Positions 35,661 to 45,692 of a stretch of DNA of 64,000 nucleotides are shown one piece after another. The notes under the pieces were generated by a model. That model searched no databases, had not been told where the DNA came from, and worked only from the letters and a program-made list of their open reading frames with translations. Position 1 is the first letter of the stretch; each line of letters opens with the position of its first letter. Position numbers and translations under genes: made by a program. This stretch comes from Cotesia glomerata (Eukaryota; Arthropoda; Insecta; Hymenoptera; Braconidae), in NCBI RefSeq assembly GCF_020080835.1, contig NC_058162.1, positions 19,995,203-20,059,202 of the forward strand. Direction: 5' to 3'.

Positions 35661-36575
35661 TGCCGGCCGTGTCTAACATGCATGAGTGGTCGGTAGGATG
35701 ACGGTTCTTCCGGCGGCTTTTTCCCCTTCGGAAGTAACACTAGCCGTTGCTGTTTCCACTTCTGGGGAAAAGTCCCTTCCTTCAGGCATGTATCGTAAAC
35801 GTCCAGAAGTAATGTCGGTGCTGCCCTAAGGATTGATTTCAGGGCAATATTAGGGATTCCGTCCAATCCCGGCGCCTTATTATTCCCTACTCGATTGCCT
35901 GCCTCTATCAACTCATCCAACGTAATAGTTGGGATGTCATCAGGGTTGAGCTGTTCCAACTTGTAGGTGAATACCGGCTGTTGGGGAAACAGCGCAGTAA
36001 CAATCTTCTCTAGGAGCTGTGGACACGTAGGTGATGGCATTGGCTGGCATTTCAGGTGGGTCATAACCACCTTATACGGCCTGCCCCATGGATCTTTTTC
36101 TACTTCTGCGACCAGTTCCTTCCAGCAGCGTCTTTTGCTTTCTTTGATGGCTCTGTTCAGTTCTCGACGGGCCTTTTTATACTCTGCCATCAGCTCTGAG
36201 GAGTTAGGTCGTCTATAGCCACGCTGAGACTTTCTCCTTTTTTTAAGACATTCTGAACGTAAAATGCTAATTTAATCGTTCCACCAGTACACCGAAGGTC
36301 TTGAATTCATGCCACGTTTCCGGGACATACTGGCGTCGCAGGCCTGGGTGACTCCTTTCATTAGGTCGTTGGTCTTCTCTTCAGCAGTTTCTACGATGAT
36401 CGGATCGCACTCTAGGGCTACTACTAAAGCAGTGAGGTCGAAAGATTTAACTTTCCACCCAACCGCGCTAGCGCTCCTGTTGACTCTTGTTAGATTCTGG
36501 CCAGTTGATATTTCCCATAGTATCGCACTATGGTCGCTGGCTGTGTAGATGTTCAATACTTTCCAAGAAAAACCT
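35661..36575 (-). pseudogene. M1 inverted segment: endonuclease end and RT start
   Basis: The minus strand encodes VLNIYTASDHSAILWEIS (C-terminal endonuclease SDH motif) and on through RPSVYWWND. A frame break follows, then MAEYKKARRELNRAIKESK, GNNKAPGLDGIPNIALK and KPPEEPSSYRPL. The same frame happens to stay open across the junction at about 35660 into family-W ORF1, giving a spurious 564-codon chimeric frame (34496-36190). Confidence 0.8.
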
Positions 36576-37636
36576 ACGACGTAGCCGTAGTAATCGTCGC
36601 TAAACACCTTGACGAAATTAACAACATGTTCGACTTCACCTTCGAGCAAGTCCATCGGTGGATGAATACGGTAAACCTGCATCTGGCTACACACAAAACT
36701 GAGGCAGTGCTTATATCCAGCAGAAAAGTGTTAGAGACCATCAAGCTGAAAGTCGGCGAACAAGAAATCACATCACAACCTTACATCCGATATTTGGGAG
36801 TGATACTTGATGCCCGTCTCAACTTTAAACAGCAAGTGGAACACGTCAGTGCCAAAGCGTCAGTAGTGAGGGCTAGTCTCGCACGACTGATGCCGAACGT
36901 CGGAGGGCCAAAGCAGATTAGGAGACTACTACTATCATCAGTTATCACATCGGTGCTCACATATGGAATATCCATTTGGGCAGACGCGCTGAAGTTGCAA
37001 GAATCATGGAGAAAAGCTGGACCAGTATATCGACTGAGCGCTGTAAGACTAGCCAGTGCATTCCGCACGATATCAGAAGTAGCAGTGTGTGTCATTTCCG
37101 GAACTCTGCCGCTTAGAGTTCTAGCTGAGGAAAGACGGAACCTTTACCAACGAAAGAGGTCAACCACACTAAGTGCCGAGGAACTCAGAGCTGAAGAACG
37201 GCAGAACAGCATCGCACGATGGCAATCGCAGTGGGACGCCGCGACAACAGGAAGATGGACACACCGTCTTATACCGAAAATCGACATTTGGATAAACCGG
37301 AGTCATGGCGAGGTCAATTACTATCTGACGCAGATGTTGTCAGGACATGGATGTTTTCGGACGTATCTTCACCGCTTCAAGCATGATGATTCACCGGAGT
37401 GCCCGTCCTGCCCAGGAATCAATGAAGACGCGGAGCACGTTTTCTTTGAGTGCCCACGATTTTACCTACAGCGTGATGAGCTGGAGATGATCCTGAAGAA
37501 GAAAATCCAACCAGAGACAATAGTAGAAGCAATGCTGTCATCAGAGGCTGCCGGGAACGCCGCAAACACGTTTGCAACAGAAGTCCTTATAGACTCGCGT
37601 TCCATCGAAAGAAAAAGAGCGAATGACAACAACTAG
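36576..37636 (+). pseudogene. M1 ORF2 C-terminal half
   Basis: It begins DVAVVIVAKHLDE, just past the YADD catalytic motif, and remains open to the natural end SIERKRANDNN*. It carries the RT thumb (YLGVILDARLNFKQQVEHV), a linker and the CX2C...HX4C region CPSCPGINEDAEHVFFECPRF. It lacks its start and catalytic Asp residues. The long intact frame suggests a comparatively recent insertion. Confidence 0.85.
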
Positions 37637-37883
37637 AAGAAAGGTAAAATAATACCTAATTACCAGAAGGAAGAGCAGTCGCTATATCCTCCCCCCACGA
37701 AGTAATGCCTAACGGCGGTTTCCATGAGGGATTAGAGGAAAGAGGAAAGGGGTTTAGGGTTTAGTGGGTAGGGGCGTTAGCGTCGAGTTTTAGTATGACG
37801 CTGCGTCGAGTCGCCACATATCCAGGCCAAACAGCTACGCCTAGAATCCGTAAAAAGGATTCCCCCCCCCTAAGGGGAAAAAA

Positions 37884-37900
<17 letters not shown>

Positions 37901-37932
<32 letters not shown>
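37901..37932. repeat. (CA)n tract between LINE M1 and W2
   Basis: 32 bp of CA directly after the M1 A tail and directly before family-W coding sequence. It is probably what remains of the target microsatellite. Confidence 0.9.
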
Positions 37933-37934
<2 letters not shown>

Positions 37935-38988
37935 AACACGGCTTCCGGAAAGGACGTTCGACAGTCGGAGCGATCAAGAAAGTCATAAAGACAGCGAGAG
38001 AAGCATGGACTGGTAGCCTCAAAGCTCGTAAAGTATGTCTTCTCCTCACGCTAGATGTCAAAAACGCATTTAACAGCGCAAATTGGGGAGACATTTTAGA
38101 CGCTCTAGAGCACAAGTTTGACGCGGAGCCAGAAAATCTGGCACTAGTCGACAACTACCTTGACGATAGAAAGCTAATAGTGGAAACTACTGAAGGCCCA
38201 CAAGAATACGCCATAACGGCTGGCGTGCCGCAAGGCTCAATAATGGGGCCTGATCTATGGAACGCAGACTACGACGAGCTTCTTGAAATCCCGTTGCCAG
38301 AGCAAGTAGAGCTAACAGGCTTTGCAGACGACGTTGCAGCTTCTATAGTGGCGGACAGCGTGGAAGAGGCCGAACTGCTAGTTTGGGAAACCATCGACAG
38401 CGTCGAGACTTGGCTCGATAAGCATCACCTGAAACTCGCCAAACAGAAAACCGAGATGGTTGTTTTGATCCGTCAAAAATGGTTTCCAAAACCATTCGCT
38501 GTGGACATGGGAGGAACAACGCTGACGTCAACAAGGGCCCTGCGGTATCTAGGGGTAATGATAGACGAGAAACTATCTTTCCGTGAACACCTCGACAGTG
38601 CATGCAAGAAAGCCAGCAAGACTGTGTCTAGCCTAGCACGAATTATGACCAACACCATGGGACCAAGAACAAAAAAGAGAAGAGTTCTTCTAGAAGCAGT
38701 CCACTCGGTACTGCTTTATGAAGCGGAGATATGGGCAGACATATTAAAGCAGAAGACCTACCGGCGAAAGATCGCAGCAGTACAGCGGCGAGGCGCTCTC
38801 AGGGTTGCCTGCGCCTACCGCACAGTTTCCGAAGCGGCTGTATTGGTCATTGCAGGAGCCGCGCCCATCGACCTATTAGCGTTCGAAAGAGCAAAACTCT
38901 ATGACGCTAAAGACAGTGATGATAACATGGAGGACGCAAGAACAAGGATAAAGGCGGAAACGCAGCAAGAGTGGCAGGACCGATGGAC
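37933..38988 (+). pseudogene. Family W ORF2 fragment W2 (RT domain)
   Basis: It starts abruptly at NTASGKDVRQS-type frame; in the correct frame it reads HGFRKGRSTVGAIKK. It covers LLLTLDVKNAFNSANWGDIL, GVPQGSIMGPDLWNADYDELL, FADDVAASI and YLGVMIDEKLSF, and ends at TQQEWQDRW. Past 38180 it is uninterrupted for 270 codons. At about 38988 it passes without a gap into family-M endonuclease sequence (LDVILLNNGD). Both ends are therefore abnormal for a LINE. Confidence 0.8.
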
Positions 38989-39150
38989 ACTCTGGACGTG
39001 ATCCTTCTTAATAACGGTGACACGCCAACGTATACTAAGGGAGAGGCAAACTCAACTGTCGACCTTACATTTGTCAGCAGTTGCTTAGCTCGAAGAGGTT
39101 TTTCTTGGAAAGTATTGAACATCTATACAGCCAGCGACCATAGTGCGATA

Positions 39151-41429
39151 GATAGATAGATAGATAAATAAATGTTTATTTAGTCCTTGAGCCTAGGCTC
39201 CCTCAGGACGGAGTAAGTAATCACGGCACAAACTACGAAACATTTCGTAATTTTCGGCCCTAACAATCTCTACCGGCAACATATTCCAGATGCGTATGCC
39301 AAGAACAAGAAAGGAATTATCATACATACTACAAGTAGATCTCGGTAAACGCAAATAATCATCTCTCACATCTCCTCTGCGTAGCGCAACCGGAAGAAAT
39401 TCAAGCCTGCCACCAAATTGCTGACAGTAATGCATTACAATTTCCTTATAGAAAAGGCACGCTATAAAATAATTCCTCCTTTCCTTCAGCTTGAGCAAAC
39501 CCAGTCTCTTATAATACGGCGTAACATGCTCAAACCTTGGGATCTTAAAAATATACCTAACACACGAGTTTATTTTACGCTGTAACCGCATCTGTAAACT
39601 GTTAGATATATTTGTATACGCTGCACAGCAATAATCAAAGATAGGAAATATTAACGTAGTAACAAGCTTTATACGTAATATTTCGTTGAAGATCTCATTA
39701 TTGACCTTCAACTGCGCCAAAACTCGCATTGCTCGATTACACACGCTCACAGTCTGACTTTCCCATGAAAGAACATTATCAATCAGCACACCAAGATACT
39801 TAACAGACTTATCATAAGGAACGATACAGCCATCTACCAGAATGACATCTGCATACTCACAGCTATTACAGTTAGCTTTAATTCTACTGCCAAAAATAAC
39901 AGCCTTTGTTTTAGACGCGTTTAATCTCAAATAATTGATTTTGCACCATTCCACAATTTTAACTATTTCATCATTAAGTACCGCAATACAATCATTCACT
40001 TGGTCCGGACAACAAGATAAATATATCGCCAAATCATCAGCATAAAATAAATATTGACAATTTAACCGCTTGGAAAGATCTGAGATATATAGCGAAAATA
40101 ACAAGGGACCAAGTACACTGCCTTGCGGCACTCCATTCAAAACATCCTTCCACGATGACGCACGCCCATCAACAAATACCTGCTGCCTTCTCTGCTCCAA
40201 GTAAGACTTCATCCACATGATAGAATTTTCAGAGAAATTCATACAGTATAACTTACGCAATAGCCTCTTATGATTAACAGAATCAAAAGCCTTACTCAGA
40301 TCAAAGAAAACGGCAACAGTAACTTTTGACTCATTAATCGCAGAGCGAATATGATCGCAGAGTTTAATTACAGCAGTCTGCGTATTCAAACCCTCTCTAA
40401 ATGTCATTTGATACTCATCAATAAAATTATTAGATATAACAAATCTGATCATGTGCACACCTTTCCAATGCCTTAGATAAATTACATGTCAATGATATCG
40501 GCCGATAATCAGCACAAACCTCCGCATTAGACTTCTTAGGTATAGGGACAATACGAGACAACTTCCACTCCGCAGGGAAAACTCCTGAGGCAAACGAGTT
40601 ATTAAATAGCAAAGTTATAAATGGCAACACAAATGATAAAGTACATTTGTATGCTTTAATTGAAATAATATCAGGACCTACTGAGTTGGAAGTCAGTCGC
40701 ATTATCGCCTTTTTAACAGTTTCATCATCAATGCTCAAAAAATCAAAATATACATTATTACTTATACTAAAGGCCGCAATATCAGAGACATCAACATAAA
40801 CATTAGAAAAATTAGAGGACTGTATAAAGTAATCATTTAGATCATCCAAATCAACCTTAATCATTGATTGCACTCTATTTCGCTTAATTAAACCAAGCCT
40901 CCGCAAATCATTCCACATCGCCTGCGCACTATGAGCACAACTCAACTGACCATCAAAATAAGCTTTCTTAGCTTCACTTAACCGCTGCTTTACTAGACGC
41001 CGTACAATAACATACTCCTTGTAGGCATAACCCGTTCTTCTGAAGATACGATACAGTTTATCACGACGAGCTTGCAAATCCTTAATCTGACTAGTAAACC
41101 AGGGCGCTGGTGGACGACTCGGATGCACCACTTTCTCCGGCGCAACAGAGTCAATAATGCGACAAAGCCGCTGATGAAACCACGAATTCATGTCCTCAAC
41201 AGTTTGCTGCAACATCATATCCCCAATATCTACAGTGTCAAATTGCTGCCTCAGCAGATCATTATCTATGCTCTGCCAACTGCGACATGTAAAACTCTTT
41301 AGTTTCTCCCGTTCGACTCTATAGTTGTAGGTCACAGATATCAAGTCATGATCCGACAAGAATGGTTGTTCAGACTGCTCCGAAGCTAATACTTTCTCCA
41401 CATCATCTACAACACAGACATCTATCCAC
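39151..41429 (-). mobile_element. CR1-group LINE nested in M2, target duplication GCGATA
   Basis: The M2 endonuclease sequence is split exactly here; GCGATA occurs at 39145-39150 and 41430-41435. On the minus strand the element is truncated within its endonuclease (FLSDHDLISVTYNY). It ends in a short TTTATCTATCTATC tail rather than poly(A), as CR1-group LINEs often do. Confidence 0.8.
39193..41429 (-). pseudogene. CR1-group endonuclease-RT, broken by one frameshift
   Basis: The upstream frame (to about 40430) holds the end of the endonuclease (SDHD), a linker, NSVGPDIISIKAYK and PKKSNAEVCADYRPIS. A shift at about 40440 moves to the second frame: FREGLNTQTAVIKL, VFFDLSKAFDSVNH, GVPQGSVLGPLLFSLYISDL, YADDLAIYLS, VKYLGVLID. 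The C-terminal domain includes IWNMLPVEIVRAENY and ends RPEGA*. All RT catalytic residues are present; only the shift and the missing 5' part disable it. No RNase H domain was recognised. Confidence 0.8.
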
Positions 41430-44075
41430 GCGATACTATGGGAAATATCAACTGGCCAAAAACTAACAAGAGACAACAGGAGCGCTAGCGCGGTTGGGTG
41501 GAAAGTTAAGTCTCTCGACCCCACTGCTTTAGTAGTAGCCTTAGACTGCAATCCGATCATCGTAGAAACTGCTGAAGAGAAGACCAAGGACCTAATGAGA
41601 AGAGTCACTCAGGCTTGCGACTCTAGTATGTCTCGGAAACGTCGCATAAATTCAAGACCTTCAGTGCACTGGTGGAACGATCACATTAGCATTCTACGCT
41701 GAAAGTGTCTTAAAAAAAGAAGAAAGTCTCAGCGTGGCTACGGACGATCTAACTCCGCAGAGCTGTTGGCAGAGTATAAAAAGGCCCGTCGAGAACTGAA
41801 CAGAGCCATCAAAGAAAGCAAAAGACGTTGCTGGAAGGAAATGGTCGCAGAAGTCGAGAAAGATCCATGGGGCAGACCGTATAAGGTGGTTATGACCCAC
41901 TTGAAATGCCAACCAATGCCATCACCTACGTGTCCACAACTCCTAGAGATGATTGTTACTACGTTGTTTCCCCCAACAGCTGGTATTCACTTACAAGTTG
42001 GAGCAGCTCAATTCTGAAGACATCCCAACTATCACGTTGGACGAGTTAATAGAGGCAGGAAATCGAGTAGGGAATAATAAGGCGCCGGGATTGGACAAAA
42101 TTCCTAATATTGCTCTGAAATCAATCCTTAGGGCAGCACCGACATTATTCCTGGACGTTTACGATACATGCCTGAAGGAAGGGACTTTTCCCCAGAAGTG
42201 GAAACAGCAACGGCTAGTGTTACTTCCGACGGGGAAAAAGCCGCCGGAAGAACTATCATCCTACCGACCACTCTGCATGTTAGACACGGCCGGCAAGATA
42301 TTCGAGCGCATAATTCATCAGAGAATAGAGGCTTTAGTCGATCTACTCCTAGCAGAGAACCAGTTTGGTTTCCGAAAAGGACGGTCAACTCTGGATGCTA
42401 TCAAATTGGTTGTTGATATAGCCAAGGATGCAATCGCCGGAACGAGATGAAAGGGTGGAAAGAAGAAATACTGCTTGGTGGCTGCTTTGGACATCAAGAA
42501 TGCCTTCAACTCCGCTAACTGGGACTGCGTTATGCGGGCTCTAGAAGAAAAAAACATTCCAGGATACCTTCGCAGAATAGTAGCGAGCTACTTCACGAAC
42601 AGGCTCCTGAAATATGACACGACGAATGGTACGGAAGTGTACGAAATCTCCGGAGGAGTGCCACAGGGATCAGTCTTAGGTCCTCTGCTATGGAACATCA
42701 TGTATGATAGCCTCCTGAGAATAGCATTGCCTACGGGAGTCTAACTTGTAGCATATGCGGATGACGTAGCTGTCGTGATTGTCGCAAAGCACCTCGGAGA
42801 GATAGAAATGGCATTTGATATTACATTCAGACGAGTCAATTTGTGGATGGACATGATGAACTTGCAACTAGCCAAGCATAAAACCGAAGCAGTGCTCATT
42901 ACCAGCAGGAAAACGGTAGAAACCATCAAGTTGAGAGTCGGAGAACAAGAAATCACATCACAACCATTTATCCGTTATCTGGGAGTGATGCTGGATGCAC
43001 AACTTCAAGCAGCAGGTGGAACATGTCAGTGCCAAAGCATCAGTAGTGAGGGCTAGCCTCGCACGGCTGATGCCTAACATCGGAGGCCCAATGCAGAGCA
43101 GGAGGCTACTATTGTCATCAGTAGTCACATCAGTGCTCACTTACGGAATGTCCATTTGGGCTGATGCACTGGAAACCCAAGAATCATGGAGAAAAGCTGG
43201 ACCAATATACTGACTGAGTGCCCTACGAGTAGTTAGTGCCTTCCGCACTATATCAGAAGAAGCAGTGTGCGTCATTGCCGGAACCCTACCTCTTAGAGTT
43301 TTAGCAGAGGAAAGACGGGCCCTTTACCAACGAAAAAGGTCAACTGCACTGAGCCCTGAAGAACTTAGAATTGAAGAACGGCAGAAGAGCATAGGCCGAT
43401 GGCAACTACAATGGGATGCTGCAGAGAAGGGTAGGTGGACGCACCGTCTCATACCTCGGATCGATATTTTGCTTAACCAGAATCACGGTGAGGTCAATTA
43501 CTATCTTACGCAGATGTTGTCGGGACATGGGTGTTTTCGAGAGTATCTACACCGCTTTAAGCACGATGACTCTTCGGAGTGCCCGTCCTGCCCAGGAGCT
43601 GCTGAAGACGCGGAGCACGTCTTCTTTGTATGTCCTCGTTTCGATCCACAGCGTGAAGAACTGGAAAGGATCCTGAACCAGAGAATGCAACCAGATTCAC
43701 TAGTGGAAGCAATATTGTCATCAGAAGCTGCCTGGAACGCTACCAACACGTTTGCAACAGAAGTCCTTAAAGACTTGCGTTCCACCGAAAGAAGAAGAGC
43801 AAATAGCAGAAGATAGAAGGAAGGTAGTTAACACCTTAGCCACCAGAAGGAAGAGCAGTAGCTAGATCCTCTCTTCACGAAGTAATGCCTGACGGCGGTT
43901 TCCATGAGGAATTAGAGGAAAGAAGGAAAAAGGGTTTAGGGTTTAGTGGGTAGGGGCGTTAGTGTCAAGTTTTAGTATGACGCTGCGTCGAGTCGCCACA
44001 TATCCAGGCCAAACGACTATGCCTAAAATCCGTAAAAAGGATTCCCCCCCCCCCTAAGGGAAAAAAAAAAAAAAA

Positions 44076-44127
44076 ACACACACACACACACACACACATA
44101 CAGACATAGTGACAACCTCGCGGGGAT
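44076..44127 (-). repeat. HINE-like copy 7, microsatellite-side remnant
   Basis: CACACA...CATACAGACATAGTGACAACCTCGCGGGGAT is the reverse complement of the microsatellite border seen at 15690-15720. The matching 5' terminus of the same HINE reappears at 48918-48960, beyond LINE W3. Confidence 0.75.
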
Positions 44128-44225
44128 GGAGGGTAGCGTTGTTCGCGTCCGTAGGTTCTGCTTTTATACCCTACAAGTGCTCTCCGGGTAGTGCCAAATG
44201 AACAACACTAAACAATGATATGGAA

Positions 44226-45692
44226 ATGTTAGAAGATTTTCAAACATCGTTTACAGTACAGAGGATGGATACCTCAGTGCCGGCGAGGGAAGGCGTGCAA
44301 CGGGCCTAAACTCGTCGTTATCAAGCGACCGTTTGAACAATGGAGAAGACCCCATGGCTCTGCTGTCTAGCAATGCTAGCAAGGTTACATGGAGTACGAA
44401 ATCAGCCCAGATGGCAGAAAACGGACAGCTGAGCAAAATTCCTTCAAAAAGTGGAGAACCTTTTGCTCCTGCCACTAATCAAACCCACCGAGGAAGAATG
44501 AACTCTCTACCGACCGTCACCGGCCAACAGTCACCAATGGAGAGGCTCGGCAACAAGATTGATGAGTTAGCCGACTTCATAAAAGACAAAAAGAATCTCC
44601 AACATGAGATCAGAAAATTGGTTTCATCTATTAGTACGGCATATAGGCTGGCCAACAAATCACCAACGAAGTCGGCGTCAACGACTCAAACATCTCCGAG
44701 TCTGAAAAAAATCACAGCCACCTCTGACCACTCCTAAGAAATTACCACAGCAAGGAGATGGCAACAAGAAGAGGCCGCTGTCCACGCCCAGCCCTTCCTC
44801 AGATAATGACAAGCCAGCACAGAAAAAGACAGCCCGGGATGATACCTGGACCAAAGTGACTTGGCAAAACAAGAAAAAGAAAGAACAGGAGCCAGTGACT
44901 CAAGCTGCTACAGCCCAAGACCAGCCAAACAGCGGTGGCTCCAAGAAACCAAGGAGGAAGAAGACAAGAACTAAAGCTGTCCTAGTCCAACCAGCTGAAG
45001 GGCGAACATACGCCGATCTCCTGAAGGAAATCAAGGCCAAGGTAAGCCCTGTTGAGACGGGCGTAGACATAAGGTCTATTAAAAAGACGAAACACGAAGG
45101 CGTTCTCCTTGAAATGGCTCGAAAGACCGAAGACAGCAAGGCATTCACCGATGCAGTAAGGGCAGCCACTGCAAACATCGGCACAGTCAAGACGCTAACA
45201 CCAACAACAACGATCGAGATCCTCGACTTAGATGAAATCTCAACCGAGATCGAAGTCCGTGAAGCACTCAAACGTGAATTCACTGACAACCTGGAGGTCA
45301 AACGGGTAAATTTGACAAAACCTACACCACGAGGTAATCGGGCAGCCTTCTGCGAACTAGACGAGCCCAGTGCGATTAAGGCCCTTGACAAGGCCCGTAT
45401 ACGGATCGGTTTGGTGAACTGTCGTATACGCCCAATAGTAAAAGTAACACGTTGTTTTAAATGTCTTGGTTATGGACACCAAACACGTCAGTGTGCGGGA
45501 CCAGACAGAAGCAGGTGCTGGTACAAATGTGGCGGAGAGAACCACAAGGCCGTAAACTGCACGGAGAATTTAAAATGCTTCCTTTGTGCTTCGGACAAAG
45601 ATGCCCAGGATAGTCTATGCCATATTTCTGGCACTGGAGCGTGTAAGGCATTCCGCAAAGCACTTGCTGAAGCCACGAAAGGTCAGAAATGA
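44226..45692 (+). pseudogene. Family W ORF1 (CCHC nucleic-acid binding), copy W3
   Basis: The likely start is ATG 44226 (MLEDFQTSFTVQRMDTS). A shift near 44305 moves to the frame of 44333, with a coiled-coil-like stretch (MERLGNKIDELADFIKDKK). A second shift in the A7 run at about 44705 leads to a basic Pro/Lys linker (KKLPQQGDGNKKRPLS). It ends with an esterase-free R1-type module and knuckles CFKCLGYGHQTRQC (CX2CX4HX4C), RCWYKCGGENHKAVNC (Trp in the expected Cys position) and CFLCASDKDAQDSLCH. Role in the family: binding LINE RNA. Two frameshifts make it defective. Confidence 0.8.

Larger units (their letters stand above)
35661..37900. mobile_element. LINE M copy M1 with inverted 5' segment
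   Basis: The right part (36576-37900) is family M on the plus strand, from inside the YADD motif to the A tail. The left part (35661-36575) is family M on the minus strand, from the end of the endonuclease to the RT block SSYRPL. Relative to M2, the order is that of a 5' inversion with about 450 bp missing at the break, the signature of twin priming. The tail runs straight into (CA)n. Confidence 0.8.
38989..43816 (+). pseudogene. LINE M ORF2 (R1-clade endonuclease-RT), copy M2
   Basis: Pieces in order: endonuclease end (TVDLTFVSSCLARRG, IYTASDHSAI), the nested LINE, WKVKSLDPTALVVA, then the RT (NNKAPGLDKIP, SSYRPLCMLDTAGKI, NQFGFRKGRSTLDAI, ALDIKNAFNSANWD, GVPQGSVLGPLLWN, YADDVAVVI). The thumb and CPSCPGAAEDAEHVFFVCPRF follow, ending RRRANSRR*. 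Lesions seen: an extra C near 41971 shifting frame, TGA at 42448, TAA at 42742, a small deletion near 43000 and TGA at 43211. The last 183 codons are intact. Confidence 0.85.
38989..44075 (+). mobile_element. LINE M copy M2 (5'-truncated), with nested CR1-like LINE
   Basis: Family M from mid-endonuclease to the 3' end: 38989-39150, a CR1-group insertion (39151-41429), then 41436-44075. The 3' UTR holds AAGTAATGCCTGACGGCGG, TTTAGGGTTTAGTGGG and GATTCCCCCCC. The A tail (44061-44075) joins CACACA... and CATACAGACATAGTGAC, the reverse complement of the HINE microsatellite border. Confidence 0.85.

Noticed and set aside
40430..41608. A single 392-codon CR1-like protein starting MTLLIRSLVF
   Set aside because: The first about 60 residues are antisense of LINE M2; the CR1-like sequence starts only at about 41429.
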